Shown here piece after piece: positions 8,078 through 16,249 of a stretch of DNA of 36,359 nucleotides. Source of the DNA: RGIG426 sp045600765 (lineage in GTDB: Bacteria > Bacillota > Clostridia > Oscillospirales > Acutalibacteraceae); NCBI GenBank assembly GCA_045600765.1, contig JAZRYM010000020.1:1-36359 (forward strand). Reading direction: 5' to 3'. A program made the position numbers and the translations under genes. Under the pieces are notes generated by a model. That model made no database searches and was not told the origin of the DNA. It saw only the letters and a list, made by a program, of their open reading frames with translations. The stretch's first letter is position 1. Each line of letters begins with the position of its first letter.

Positions 8078-8434
8078 ATGGTTAGTCAGAAAGACAGCAA
8101 CAAAGCCAGACTTCATCGCCACGCTCGTGTGCGCGGTAAGATTTCCGGCACCGCGGATCGTCCGCGTCTCAACGTGTTCCGCTCCTCGAGCAACATCTAT
8201 GCGCAGCTGATTGATGATGTGGCGGGCAAAACCCTTGCCTCTGCTTCGAGTGTGGAAAAAGACTTCGGCTACGGCGGCAACAAAGACGCCGCGAAAAAAG
8301 TCGGACAACTGATTGCTGAACGCGCTGCCAAAGCGGGCATCACCGACGTGGTGTTCGACCGCGGTGGCTATGTGTATCACGGCCGTGTCAAAGAACTGGC
8401 CGAAGGCGCCCGCGAGGGCGGCCTCAAATTCTAA
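8078..8434 (+). CDS. rplR: 50S ribosomal protein L18
   Basis: L18 binds 5S rRNA together with L5. The 118-residue product has the basic N-terminal ARLHRHARVRGKISGTADRP, the RLNVFRSSSNIYAQLIDD core, and the C-terminal AKAGITDVVFDRGGYVYHGR. GGGAGGTAAGGA precedes ATG 8078. Confidence 0.97.
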   Translation: MVSQKDSNKARLHRHARVRGKISGTADRPRLNVFRSSSNIYAQLIDDVAGKTLASASSVEKDFGYGGNKDAAKKVGQLIAERAAKAGITDVVFDRGGYVYHGRVKELAEGAREGGLKF

Positions 8435-8454
8435 GGAAGAGGAGGAACAGAACT

Positions 8455-8967
8455 TTGGACAGACGTGATAATAACAAACGTGAAATGAAATCCGAGTACG
8501 AGGAGCGGTTGGTTGCCATCAACCGCGTCAGCAAGACCGTCAAAGGCGGCCGCATTATGAAATTCTCGGCTCTGATGGTCGTGGGTGACGGTAAAGGCAC
8601 CGTGGGCTTCGGTATCGGCAAAGCCAGCGAGGTTCCGGAAGCCATCCGCAAAGGCATCGAAGATGCCAAAAAGAATTTCGTGAAGATTTCGCTGAAAGGG
8701 ACCACCATCCCGCACGAAATCCTCGGTAAATTCGGCGCGGGTGAAGTGCTGATGAAACCGGCTGCTCCCGGTACCGGTGTTATCGCCGGCGGCGCGTGCC
8801 GTGCCGTGATGGAGGCGGCGGGTATCAAAGATATCCGTGCGAAAGCGCTCCGTTCCAACAACCCCTGCAACGTCGTTGCGGCGACCTTTGAAGGTCTGAA
8901 ACAACTGCGTACCGCGGAGGAAGCGGCGGAAACCCGCGGCAAAACCGCGAAAGAAATCTTGGGTTAA
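8455..8967 (+). CDS. rpsE: 30S ribosomal protein S5, TTG start
   Basis: S5 acts in decoding accuracy and mRNA helicase activity. The 170-residue product contains LVAINRVSKTVKGGRIMKFS, KASEVPEAIRKGIEDAKKN and GTTIPHEILGKFGAGEVL, covering both S5 domains. The start is a TTG at 8455, placed 7 nt after GAGGAGGA (8440-8447). The next in-frame ATG, ten codons later, has no ribosome site. A rare start codon stands out in so highly expressed an operon. Confidence 0.94.
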   Translation: MDRRDNNKREMKSEYEERLVAINRVSKTVKGGRIMKFSALMVVGDGKGTVGFGIGKASEVPEAIRKGIEDAKKNFVKISLKGTTIPHEILGKFGAGEVLMKPAAPGTGVIAGGACRAVMEAAGIKDIRAKALRSNNPCNVVAATFEGLKQLRTAEEAAETRGKTAKEILG

Positions 8968-8981
8968 GGAGGGCAAAACCA

Positions 8982-9176
8982 ATGGCAACGAAGAAAAAGG
9001 CAGATGCCCTGAACATCAAACTGGTCAAGAGCCTCATCGGCGCGAAAAAAGACCAGATTGCCACGGCCCAGTCCTTGGGACTTCGCAAAATCGGCGACGT
9101 GGTCAGCCAGCCTGACAACGCCGCAACGCAGGGTAAGGTGGCAAAAATCATCCACCTCATCGAGGTAACGAAATAA
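8982..9176 (+). CDS. rpmD: 50S ribosomal protein L30
   Basis: L30 is a small 50S protein absent from some bacteria. The 64-residue product has LNIKLVKSLIGAKKDQIATA and the family motif SLGLRKIGDVVSQPDNAATQ with the terminal KIIHLIEV. The N-terminus (MATKKKADA) is slightly longer than typical. AAGGAGGG precedes the ATG. Confidence 0.94.
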   Translation: MATKKKADALNIKLVKSLIGAKKDQIATAQSLGLRKIGDVVSQPDNAATQGKVAKIIHLIEVTK

Positions 9177-9208
9177 TTAAATCGAGAATCAAGGAGGTGC
9201 GAAAAGCT

Positions 9209-9649
9209 ATGCAGTTACACGAACTTTCTCCGGCGGCCGGCTCCACGCATGACAGCAAACGAATCGGTCGTGGCCACGGCTCCGGCTGGGGCAAAACCGG
9301 CGGTAAAGGTCACAAAGGTCAAAAGGCGCGTGCCGGTCACGGTCAGCGTCCGGGCTTTGAAGGTGGCCAGATGCCTCTGCAAAGACGTATCCCGAAACGT
9401 GGATTCAACAACATTTTCGCAAAGGAGTTTGCGATTGTGAATGTCGCGGCGCTCAACAAGTTTGACGCGAACGCGGTGGTTGACGCGGATGCGCTGATTG
9501 CAGCCGGCATCATCAAAAAAGCTTGCGACGGGGTGAAAATCCTCGGCAACGGCAAACTGGAAAAGGCTCTCACCGTGAAAGCGGCGGCGTTCTCCGGCTC
9601 TGCCAAAGAAAAAATCGAGAGTGCGGGCGGAAAGGCAGAGGTGATCTGA
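9209..9649 (+). CDS. rplO: 50S ribosomal protein L15
   Basis: L15 is a late-assembly 50S protein. The 146-residue product has the Gly/Lys-rich N-terminal extension RIGRGHGSGWGKTGGKGHKG and then FEGGQMPLQRRIPKRGFNNI. ATG 9209 is preferred because AAGGAGGTG (9191-9199) lies 9 nt upstream; a GTG at 9197 overlaps that site. The gene ends one base before secY. Confidence 0.95.
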   Translation: MQLHELSPAAGSTHDSKRIGRGHGSGWGKTGGKGHKGQKARAGHGQRPGFEGGQMPLQRRIPKRGFNNIFAKEFAIVNVAALNKFDANAVVDADALIAAGIIKKACDGVKILGNGKLEKALTVKAAAFSGSAKEKIESAGGKAEVI

Positions 9650-9650
9650 C

Positions 9651-10964
9651 ATGTTTCAGACCTTGCGTAATGCCTGGAAAGTTGCCGACATCCGCAAGAA
9701 GATCCTCTATACTTTGTTCATCGTGTTGATCTTCCGTATCGGCTCGGCAATTCCGGTCCCGTTTATCGATATCGAAATTCTCAAAAATGCGATTGACGAC
9801 AGTTCGGATTTGATGGCGTACTTGACGCTGATGTCCGGTGGCGGTTTCTCGGATGCGAGTATCTTTGCTCTGTCCATCACCCCGTATATCAACGCGAGCA
9901 TCATCATCCAGCTGTTGACGGTGGCGATTCCCGCTTTGGAGCGTATGGCGCAAAACGGCGAAGAAGGCCGCAAAAAAATGGGTCAAATCACCCGTTATGT
10001 TACGGTTATTCTCGGTTTGCTCCTCGGCGTCGCCTACTACTTCATGGTGAAAAACAAATACGGTGCGCTTGCCTCGTGTGCCCAAGGCGGTTTCAAAGCC
10101 TGGTTCTGCGGCATCACCATCGTGTTGTGCTTCACCGCCGGTTCGGCGCTGATGATGTGGCTCGGCGAGCAAATCAACGAACGGGGCATCGGCAACGGTA
10201 TCTCCATTCTGTTGTTCGCGGGTATCATCTCCCGCTTGCCTTCCGGTATTATGCGGCTGTACACCATCTTCACCGAAGGTGTCAAGAACATTGACGCGGG
10301 CGGCCTGAAATACGTTATTTTGGTGCCGGTTATCCTGCTGCTGTTCCTCGCCATCATCGGACTGATTGTGTTTATGTCCAACGCGGAACGCCGCATTCCG
10401 ATTCAGTACGCCAAACGTACCGTCGGTCGCAAAATCTATGGCGGTCAGAACACGTTTATCCCGATTAAAGTCAATATGTCCGGCGTTATGCCCATCATCT
10501 TGGCGGTCTCGATTGTGTCTATGCCGTCCATCCTCAAACAGTTCTTCAACTGGGACTCCGACAACTCCAGCTGGTTCTTCAATGCGTTTAGTTCCAATAG
10601 CTGGGTTTACATCATTCTGTATTTCTTGCTCATCATCGGGTTCGCGTTCTTCTACGTGACCATCCAGTACAACCCCGTGGAGATGGCAAACAACCTGCGG
10701 AAAAACTCCGGTGCCATTCCGGGCTACCGTCCCGGCAAACCCACCGTGGATTACATCCGCAAGGTTATCTCCAAAATCACGCTGATTGGCTCCCTCTTCT
10801 TGGGAGTAATCGCCCTGTTCCCGTCCGTGTTCGGTAAATTCTCCGGCATCGGCCTCGGCATCGGCGGTACGTCGGTCATGATTGTTGTGGGCGTTGCGCT
10901 TGAAACGATGCAGCAAATTGAAAGTCAGATTATGATGCGTCACTACAAAGGCTTCTTGGAATAA
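9651..10964 (+). CDS. secY: Protein translocase subunit SecY
   Basis: SecY is the channel of the Sec translocon in the plasma membrane. The 437-residue product begins MFQTLRNAWKVADIRKKIL and shows the expected ten hydrophobic segments. Family blocks are RIGSAIPVPFIDIE (plug region), SITPYINASIIIQLLTVAIP and NGISILLFAGIISRLP. The cytoplasmic loop between TM8 and TM9 contains NNLRKNSGAIPGYRPGKPT. The ribosome site lies within the end of rplO, one base after whose stop the gene begins. Confidence 0.97.
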   Translation: MFQTLRNAWKVADIRKKILYTLFIVLIFRIGSAIPVPFIDIEILKNAIDDSSDLMAYLTLMSGGGFSDASIFALSITPYINASIIIQLLTVAIPALERMAQNGEEGRKKMGQITRYVTVILGLLLGVAYYFMVKNKYGALASCAQGGFKAWFCGITIVLCFTAGSALMMWLGEQINERGIGNGISILLFAGIISRLPSGIMRLYTIFTEGVKNIDAGGLKYVILVPVILLLFLAIIGLIVFMSNAERRIPIQYAKRTVGRKIYGGQNTFIPIKVNMSGVMPIILAVSIVSMPSILKQFFNWDSDNSSWFFNAFSSNSWVYIILYFLLIIGFAFFYVTIQYNPVEMANNLRKNSGAIPGYRPGKPTVDYIRKVISKITLIGSLFLGVIALFPSVFGKFSGIGLGIGGTSVMIVVGVALETMQQIESQIMMRHYKGFLE

Positions 10965-10992
10965 GCCTTGCGTGACAGAAGGAGGAAGAGGT

Positions 10993-11631
10993 ATGAATCT
11001 CATTTTCCTCGGCGCTCCGGGCGCCGGAAAGGGCACGCAAGCCGAGCAGGTTTGCAACGCTCTTCACATCCCCACCATTTCCACGGGTAACATTATCCGT
11101 GAAGCGTTGAAAAGCGGCACGGAAATGGGTCTGAAAGCCAAATCCTTTATGGATGCCGGCGCGCTCGTCCCCGATGAGATTGTGATTGGAATTATCCAAG
11201 AACGCCTCGCCAAAGACGATTGCAAAAACGGCTTCATCCTGGACGGCTTCCCGCGCACCATTCCCCAGGCCGAGGCGCTTGACCGTATGGGTATCGTCAT
11301 TGACCGCGTCATCGACATCGATGTCGCGGACGAGGTGATTGCCCAGCGTGTATCGGGCCGCCGTGTTTGCAGCGAGTGCGGCAACTCCTACCACATCGAG
11401 TTTCGACCCTCGAAAGCGGAAGGCGTTTGCGACGCTTGCGGCGGCACCCTTGTTCAACGCAAGGATGACCAACCGGAAACCGTTGTGGCTCGTCTGAAAG
11501 AATACCACGAAAAGACGGAGCCGCTCAAAGCCTTCTACGAGGCGCAGGGCAAACTCAAAACGGTCAAAGGGCAAGAAGAAATTGCCGACACGACCAAATT
11601 GGTGCTCGAAGCCGTCGGGGCTACGGTATGA
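10993..11631 (+). CDS. adk: Adenylate kinase
   Basis: Catalyses ATP + AMP <=> 2 ADP in the cytoplasm. The 212-residue product opens MNLIFLGAPGAGKGTQAE (P-loop GAPGAGKGT), has the AMP-binding STGNIIRE, and the signature FILDGFPRTIPQAEAL. The LID domain has CSECG (about residues 130-134) and CDACG, a structural zinc site typical of Gram-positive long-form enzymes. ATG 10993 follows GGAGGAAGAGGT; the longer upstream frame lacks homology. It overlaps map by four bases. Confidence 0.97.
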   Translation: MNLIFLGAPGAGKGTQAEQVCNALHIPTISTGNIIREALKSGTEMGLKAKSFMDAGALVPDEIVIGIIQERLAKDDCKNGFILDGFPRTIPQAEALDRMGIVIDRVIDIDVADEVIAQRVSGRRVCSECGNSYHIEFRPSKAEGVCDACGGTLVQRKDDQPETVVARLKEYHEKTEPLKAFYEAQGKLKTVKGQEEIADTTKLVLEAVGATV

Positions 11632-12374
11632 TTATCGTAAAAAACAGCCGAGAGCTGAACGATATGCGCGATGCGTGTCGTATCTCGGCGCAGGCGTTGC
11701 AGTTCGCAGGAGAATCCATCCGCGTCGGTATGACGACCGGGGAACTCGATCGCAAAATCCGCCACTTTATCGAGAAACAGGGAGCCACTCCCTCGTTTCT
11801 CGGTTACGGTGGATTCCCTGCCTCTGCTTGCCTATCGGTAAATGAAACGGTCATCCACGGCATACCGGGAGATTGCGTCCTCCACGAAGGGGATATCGTC
11901 AGCGTGGACGTTGGCGCGTTCTATCACGGCTATCATGGCGACAATGCCGCGACGTTCCCCGTCGGTAAGATTTCCGACGAGGCACAGGCGCTTCTTGATG
12001 CCACCCGCGAAAGCCTTTACGAAGGCATCGCGCAGGCGGCGGCGGGAAACCGCATTGGCGACATCAGTCACGCCGTACAAGCGTATGTCGAGGAGCGTGG
12101 TTATTCGGTGGTACGACAGTACGTCGGCCACGGAGTAGGTACGCACCTGCATGAGGAACCGAATGTTCCGAACTTTGGCACACCGGGAAGAGGCCCGCGC
12201 CTTGTCCCCGGTATGACCATCGCCATTGAACCGATGATCAACTGCGGCACACACGAGATTGAGGTGCTGCCGGACGGTTGGACGGTGCTCACGAAAGACA
12301 GAAAACTCTCTGCCCACTTTGAGCACACGATTGCCGTCACGGCAGAGGGCCCGGTCATTTTGACCAAGCCCTGA
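11628..12374 (+). CDS. map: Methionine aminopeptidase, type I
   Basis: Removes the initiator methionine from nascent proteins. The 248-residue product has the two metal-binding aspartates in DVGAFYHGYHGDNAATF, the histidine in GHGVGTHLHEEPNVPN, and glutamates in TIAIEPMI and FEHTIAV. No N-terminal zinc finger or SH3 extension is present. The ATG overlaps the adk stop (ATGA). No KOW-domain ribosomal gene lies between map and infA, where many clostridia have one. Confidence 0.96.
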   Translation: MIIVKNSRELNDMRDACRISAQALQFAGESIRVGMTTGELDRKIRHFIEKQGATPSFLGYGGFPASACLSVNETVIHGIPGDCVLHEGDIVSVDVGAFYHGYHGDNAATFPVGKISDEAQALLDATRESLYEGIAQAAAGNRIGDISHAVQAYVEERGYSVVRQYVGHGVGTHLHEEPNVPNFGTPGRGPRLVPGMTIAIEPMINCGTHEIEVLPDGWTVLTKDRKLSAHFEHTIAVTAEGPVILTKP

Positions 12375-12434
12375 GCCACGGCACGGTGTGTCTGCTCGGC
12401 GAATTTCGCCGCGAAGATTAAAGGAGGTTATCGA

Positions 12435-12653
12435 ATGTCCAAGGCGGACGTTATCGAAGTGGAAGGTGTCGTGGTGGAGGCTCTCCCCAACGCCACGTTC
12501 CAAGTCGAATTGGCAAACGGCCACAAAGTGCTCGCGCACATCTCCGGCAAACTGCGTACCAACTTTATTCGCATTCTGCCGGGCGATAAAGTGACGATGG
12601 AAATGTCTCCCTATGACCTTTCCAAAGGGCGCATTACGTGGAGAAGTAAGTAA
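12435..12653 (+). CDS. infA: Translation initiation factor IF-1
   Basis: IF-1 occupies the ribosomal A site during initiation. The 72-residue product is a single OB fold with VEGVVVEALPNATFQVELAN and GHKVLAHISGKLRTNFIRIL, ending KGRITWRSK. Length is exactly typical. AAAGGAGGT lies just before ATG 12435. Confidence 0.96.
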   Translation: MSKADVIEVEGVVVEALPNATFQVELANGHKVLAHISGKLRTNFIRILPGDKVTMEMSPYDLSKGRITWRSK

Positions 12654-12707
12654 ACCCCGAAAGGGACAACCCAAAACCGCATCGTTGATGCTGAGGAGGT
12701 ATTTTTT

Positions 12708-12821
12708 ATGAAAGTCAGACCTTCTGTGAAGAAAATCTGCGAAAAATGCAAAATCATCAAACGCAAAGGTAAAGTTATGGTGATTTGCGAGAACCCGAAG
12801 CACAAACAGCGCCAGGGCTAA
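12708..12821 (+). CDS. rpmJ: 50S ribosomal protein L36, zinc form
   Basis: The smallest ribosomal protein: 37 residues beginning MKVRPSVKKICEKCKIIKRK, with a zinc site from CxxC, a later Cys (VICENPKHKQRQG) and His. GAGGAGGT lies upstream of the ATG at 12708. Position between infA and rpsM is canonical. It is short enough to be missed by length-limited gene finders. Confidence 0.95.
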   Translation: MKVRPSVKKICEKCKIIKRKGKVMVICENPKHKQRQG

Positions 12822-12879
12822 TCCCCGACGCATCTTATGAAGAGCGACAACCTCGCTCCATGAAAGGAAGGAAAGTATT

Positions 12880-13248
12880 ATGGCGCGTATCGCCGGCGTA
12901 GACCTGCCCAGAGATAAACGTATTGAAATCGGCCTTACCTACATTTTCGGTATCGGCCGCAAATCGGCAAGTGACATTCTTGCCGCCACCGGTGTGAATC
13001 CGGACACCCGTGTTCGCGATTTGACCGAGGAAGATGCTTCCAAACTCCGTGAGTACATCGACCACAACTACGTTGTGGAAGGTGACCTCCGTCGTGACGT
13101 GGCGTTTGACATCAAACGCCTCATCGAAATCGGCAGCTATCGCGGTCTTCGTCACCGCAAAGGGTTGCCGGTGCGCGGTCAGCGTTCCAAAACGAATGCT
13201 CGTACCCGCAAAGGCCCGAAAAAAACCATTGCCAACAAGAAGAAATAA
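12880..13248 (+). CDS. rpsM: 30S ribosomal protein S13
   Basis: S13 contacts P-site tRNA and bridges to the 50S. The 122-residue product starts MARIAGVDLPRDKRIEIGLT, has the helix-two-turn-helix YIFGIGRKSASDILAATGV and the signature RGLRHRKGLPVRGQRSKTNA, and ends with a basic tail. AAAGGAAGGAAA precedes the ATG. Confidence 0.97.
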   Translation: MARIAGVDLPRDKRIEIGLTYIFGIGRKSASDILAATGVNPDTRVRDLTEEDASKLREYIDHNYVVEGDLRRDVAFDIKRLIEIGSYRGLRHRKGLPVRGQRSKTNARTRKGPKKTIANKKK

Positions 13249-13263
13249 GTAGGAGGGATAAAC

Positions 13264-13671
13264 ATGGCTGCTGCCAAAACTGCTGCGCGCAAGGGTGCTA
13301 CCCGTCGCCGCAAAGAACGCAAAAATATCGAGCGTGGAGCCGCACATATCCAATCTACGTTCAACAACACCATTGTGACGCTGACCGATACGCAGGGCAA
13401 TGCGCTCTCGTGGGCGTCGGCGGGCGAACTCGGGTTCCGCGGTTCGCGTAAATCCACTCCGTTTGCGGCGCAAACCGCGGCGGAAACTGCTGCGAAAGCG
13501 GCGATGGAACACGGTCTGAAAACCGTCGAAGTGTACGTCAAAGGCCCGGGCGCCGGTCGCGAAGCCGCGATTCGTGCGTTGCAAGCCGCCGGTCTCGAAA
13601 TCACGCTCATCAAAGACGTGACTCCGGTGCCGCACAACGGCTGCCGTCCGCCGAAAAGACGTCGTGTTTAA
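13264..13671 (+). CDS. rpsK: 30S ribosomal protein S11
   Basis: S11 lies in the 30S platform near the E site. The 135-residue product has the usual basic N-terminus (KGATRRRKERKNIERGAAHI), then STFNNTIVTLTDTQGNALSW, KGPGAGREAAIRALQAAGL and a C-terminus ending NGCRPPKRRRV. TAGGAGGG precedes ATG 13264. Confidence 0.97.
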   Translation: MAAAKTAARKGATRRRKERKNIERGAAHIQSTFNNTIVTLTDTQGNALSWASAGELGFRGSRKSTPFAAQTAAETAAKAAMEHGLKTVEVYVKGPGAGREAAIRALQAAGLEITLIKDVTPVPHNGCRPPKRRRV

Positions 13672-13686
13672 TGGAGGTGTAACGAT

Positions 13687-14313
13687 ATGGCTAGATATAC
13701 CGGTGCGGTGTGCCGTCTGTGCCGCCGTGAAGGACAAAAATTGTTCCTCAAAGGGGAACGCTGCTACACGAAAAAATGCGCGCTGGAACGCCGCGCGTAT
13801 GCGCCTGGTCAGCATGGCCAAGGCCGCAAAAAAGTGTCGGAGTACGGCAAACAGCTTCGTACCAAACAGTTCGCCAAACGCTACTATGGCGTGCTGGAAG
13901 GTCAGTTCCGTACTTACTTTGAAAAAGCCACCAAAATGCAGGGCGTGACCGGTGAAAACCTGCTCTCCATTTTGGAATCCCGTTTGGACAACGTGGCGTA
14001 TCGCCTCGGCTACGGCACCTCCCGTGCCCAAGCCCGTCAGATGGTGCTTCACGGCCACGTGACCGTCAACGGCAAAAAAGTGAACATTCCGTCCTACCTC
14101 GTGAAACCGGGTCAGACGATTGCTCTGAAAGAGGAGAGCCGTAGCCTGGATCTCGTCAAAGGGATTCTGGAAACGACCGCTTCCCGTCCGGTTCCGAAGT
14201 GGCTGGATCTCAACAAGCAGACTTCCGAAGCGAAAATCGTCGCTCTGGCGACCCGTGAAGACATCGATCTCCCGATCGAAGAGACGCTCATCGTCGAGTT
14301 GTACTCGAAATAA
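13687..14313 (+). CDS. rpsD: 30S ribosomal protein S4, four-cysteine form
   Basis: S4 nucleates 30S assembly. The 208-residue product has four N-terminal cysteines (CRLC near residues 9-12, then C26 and C31), the zinc form, and an S4 RNA-binding domain (LDNVAYRLGYGTSRAQARQM). Having rpsD in the alpha operon differs from Bacillus subtilis, where it stands alone, and fits Clostridia. No S4-type pseudoknot leader was recognised before rpsM. Confidence 0.97.
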   Translation: MARYTGAVCRLCRREGQKLFLKGERCYTKKCALERRAYAPGQHGQGRKKVSEYGKQLRTKQFAKRYYGVLEGQFRTYFEKATKMQGVTGENLLSILESRLDNVAYRLGYGTSRAQARQMVLHGHVTVNGKKVNIPSYLVKPGQTIALKEESRSLDLVKGILETTASRPVPKWLDLNKQTSEAKIVALATREDIDLPIEETLIVELYSK

Positions 14314-14376
14314 GCGTAAATTCACCGCTTTTCTCTGTTTTTTGGAAACAACACATTTTAATAAGGAGGCTTTTGC

Positions 14377-15330
14377 ATGATTGAGATTGAGAAGCCGAGA
14401 ATTGAGGTCGTGGACCTGACTGACGACGGTACTTACGGTAAATTTACCGTGGAACCGCTGGAACGCGGTTACGGTTCGACCCTCGGCAACAGCCTGCGTC
14501 GCGTGCTTTTGTCGTCGCTTCCGGGTTATGCCGCTACGTCGGTGAAAATCGACGGAATTCTCCATGAGTTTTCGACCATCGAGGGCGTGAAAGAAGACGT
14601 TACCGAGATTGTCCTGAACATCAAAGGGTTGATTATGAAAATCAACGGCGACGGCGCGAAAACCGTCCAAATCGAAGAAGAAGGCCCGAAAGTGGTGACC
14701 GCTGCTGACATCAAATGCGACAGCGAGGTGGAAATCCTTGACCCGGACGTCTACATTGCGACGATTGGCGAGGGTGGTCGTCTGTCGATGGAAATTACCA
14801 TTGACCGCGGCCGTGGCTACGTCGCCGCCGACCGCAACAAGCAGTTGCTTGCTCCGGTCATTGGCGTGATTCCGGTGGATTCCATCTACACCCCGGTTCG
14901 CAAAGTCAATTACACCGTCGAAAACACCCGCGTGGGTCAGATTACCGACTACGATAAACTGACCATCGAAGTGTGGACGAACGGCACCATTTCGGCGAAA
15001 GAAGCCATTTCCCTGTCGGCAAAAGTGTTGACGGAGCACCTCAACTTGTTTGTGGATCTCTCCGGCGATACCTATGCGGGCAACTCGATTATGGTCGAGA
15101 AAGACGACAACGGCAAAGAGAAAATCCTCGAAATGACCATCGAAGATTTGGATTTGTCCGTGCGTTCGTTCAACTGCCTGAAACGCGCCGGAATCAACAC
15201 CGTGGAGGATCTCATCCAAAAATCCGAAGAGGATATGATGAAAGTCCGCAACCTCGGCCGCAAATCGCTCGAAGAGGTTATCCACAAACTGGATTCGCTG
15301 GGATTCACCCTGCGTTCCGATGACGACTAA
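14377..15330 (+). CDS. rpoA: RNA polymerase subunit alpha
   Basis: Alpha dimerises to scaffold beta and beta' and binds UP elements through its C-terminal domain. The 317-residue product has the dimerisation motif ERGYGSTLGNSLRRVLLSSL (about residues 29-48). The C-terminal domain runs from about residue 250, with FNCLKRAGINTVEDLIQKSE and VRNLGRKSLEEVIHKLDSLG. ATAAGGAGG precedes the ATG after a 63-nt AT-rich spacer in which no clear promoter was seen. Confidence 0.97.
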   Translation: MIEIEKPRIEVVDLTDDGTYGKFTVEPLERGYGSTLGNSLRRVLLSSLPGYAATSVKIDGILHEFSTIEGVKEDVTEIVLNIKGLIMKINGDGAKTVQIEEEGPKVVTAADIKCDSEVEILDPDVYIATIGEGGRLSMEITIDRGRGYVAADRNKQLLAPVIGVIPVDSIYTPVRKVNYTVENTRVGQITDYDKLTIEVWTNGTISAKEAISLSAKVLTEHLNLFVDLSGDTYAGNSIMVEKDDNGKEKILEMTIEDLDLSVRSFNCLKRAGINTVEDLIQKSEEDMMKVRNLGRKSLEEVIHKLDSLGFTLRSDDD

Positions 15331-15365
15331 GATTTTTAACTACCATTTGTAAGGAGTGAAACACT

Positions 15366-15707
15366 ATGCCCGGAACTCGTAAATTGGGTCGCGCGACCGA
15401 TTGCCGCTTGGCGATGCTGCGCGGAATGGTGACCCATTTTCTGGAATGCGGTCGTATTGAAACGACTGTGACCCGTGCCAAAGAGGTGCAGGCGATGGCG
15501 GAAAAATTCATCACCATCGCGAAAGAACCGACCCTCGCGAATAAACGCCAGGCGATGGCGTATATCACCAAAGAGGACGTGGTGAAAAAACTGTTTGACG
15601 AGATTGCGCCGAAATATGCCGATCGCAACGGTGGTTACACCCGCGTCATCAAAATCGGTGCTCGCCGCGGCGATGCCGCCGAGATGGCGATTTTGGAACT
15701 CATCTGA
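15366..15707 (+). CDS. rplQ: 50S ribosomal protein L17
   Basis: L17 is a 50S surface protein near the tunnel exit. The 113-residue product has RKLGRATDCRLAMLRGMVTH (N-terminal helix) and GGYTRVIKIGARRGDAAEMA at the C-terminus. Last gene of the operon; an intrinsic terminator begins 17 nt after the stop. Confidence 0.96.
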   Translation: MPGTRKLGRATDCRLAMLRGMVTHFLECGRIETTVTRAKEVQAMAEKFITIAKEPTLANKRQAMAYITKEDVVKKLFDEIAPKYADRNGGYTRVIKIGARRGDAAEMAILELI

Positions 15708-15723
15708 GTTTGCGCTGTAAGTG

Positions 15724-15757
15724 AAAATCCCGCAGTCATACGACTGCGGGATTTTTT
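15724..15757 (+). terminator. Intrinsic terminator of the ribosomal operon
   Basis: CCCGCAGTC (15729-15737) pairs perfectly with GACTGCGGG (15742-15750) around loop ATAC, extended by A/T pairs, and is followed by six T. It closes the rpsJ-rplQ transcript. Confidence 0.93.
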
Positions 15758-15818
15758 GCTTTTTTGTAGGGGACACCATCCGTTGTGGGCAAAGTCTCTG
15801 AAAACTTGTGGCGAACCG

Positions 15819-15840
15819 CTTACACAAGAGAAATAAAAAA
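15819..15840 (+). repeat. Dispersed TTACACAAG element upstream of the SRP RNA promoter
   Basis: This element reads CTTACACAAGAGAAAT followed by an A-tract. It recurs near the right end of the window at 36212-36228 and 36243-36259 as CACTTACACAAGGGAGA plus A-tract. Here and at 36243 it lies about 10-20 nt before the -35 box of a near-consensus promoter. It could be an UP-element-like activator or a dispersed repeat. Confidence 0.55.
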
Positions 15841-15850
15841 GAAAAAACTG

Positions 15851-15879
15851 TTGCAAAATCTCGCGAAATAGGGTATACT
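15851..15879 (+). promoter_or_regulatory. Promoter of the SRP RNA gene
   Basis: TTGCAA (15851-15856) and TATACT (15874-15879) are separated by 17 nt and preceded by A-rich DNA. Transcription should start near 15886, just before the SRP RNA stem. Confidence 0.85.
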
Positions 15880-15885
15880 ATACCT

Positions 15886-16055
15886 GTATGCGGCGGATGC
15901 CGCGAAAAAACGCCCTTTGGGGTATACGGGCGGGCTGGTCCTGTGCGACGGTGCGCTGTGAACCATGTCAGGCGGGGAACCGAGCAGCATTAAGCGGTTG
16001 CTTCCGTGTGCCGCAGATTACTGACTCGTCCGTATACCCGAGAGGGCGTTTTTTT
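15886..16055 (+). ncRNA. ffs: Signal recognition particle RNA
   Basis: The SRP RNA binds Ffh to target nascent membrane proteins. The conserved domain IV is present: TGTCAGG, a GGAA-containing tip, then AGCAGCATTAAGCGG (about 15968-16000). The outer helix is formed by CGCCCT...GGGTATACGG (from 15911) pairing with CCGTATACCC...AGGGCG (to 16048). Its 3' arm runs into seven T and doubles as the terminator. A small hairpin GCGGC-GGAT-GCCGC (15890-15903) precedes it; a full Bacillus-type Alu domain is not evident. Ends are estimated. Placement before dnaX is as in Bacillus subtilis. Confidence 0.88.
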
Positions 16056-16229
16056 AACTCTCTTGTGTGAAAGCGCAGCCAAAGGTCATACCCACGCCCG
16101 CCCGCCGGAAGTTTAACTCTCTTGTGTGAAAGCGCAGCCGGGAATCATACCCACGCCCGCCCGCCGGAAGTTTAACTCTCTTGTGTGAAAGCGCAGCCAA
16201 AGGTCATACCCACGCCCGCCCGCCGGGAG
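16053..16229. repeat. Three tandem 59-bp repeats
   Basis: Units 16053-16111, 16112-16170 and 16171-16229 are nearly identical, each starting TTTAACTCTCTTGTGTGAAA and ending in a GC-rich CCCGCCCGCC block. Unit 2 differs in a 5-base patch (GGGAA for AAAGG) and unit 3 near its end. The first unit overlaps the SRP terminator T-run. On the - strand each unit contains CACACAAGAGAGTTAAA, resembling the element at 15819. No gene is supported here. Confidence 0.9.
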
Positions 16230-16249
16230 TCTCGCCGCAAAAATGCGGT

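Noticed and set aside
12835..15285. 816-codon open frame on the - strand opposite rpsM-rpoA, and similar long antisense frames (2487-3665, 7025-8380, 9570-11057)
   Set aside because: They lie exactly opposite well-supported ribosomal, secY and adk genes, have His/Arg/Phe-rich shadow composition and lack ribosome sites. They arise from the codon bias of the + strand genes.
15808..16070. Small open frames across the SRP RNA
   Set aside because: They overlap a recognised structured RNA and its promoter, have no ribosome sites and no similarity to known proteins.
16053..16229. CRISPR array
   Set aside because: The 59-bp units are contiguous copies with no unique spacers, and no cas genes are nearby.
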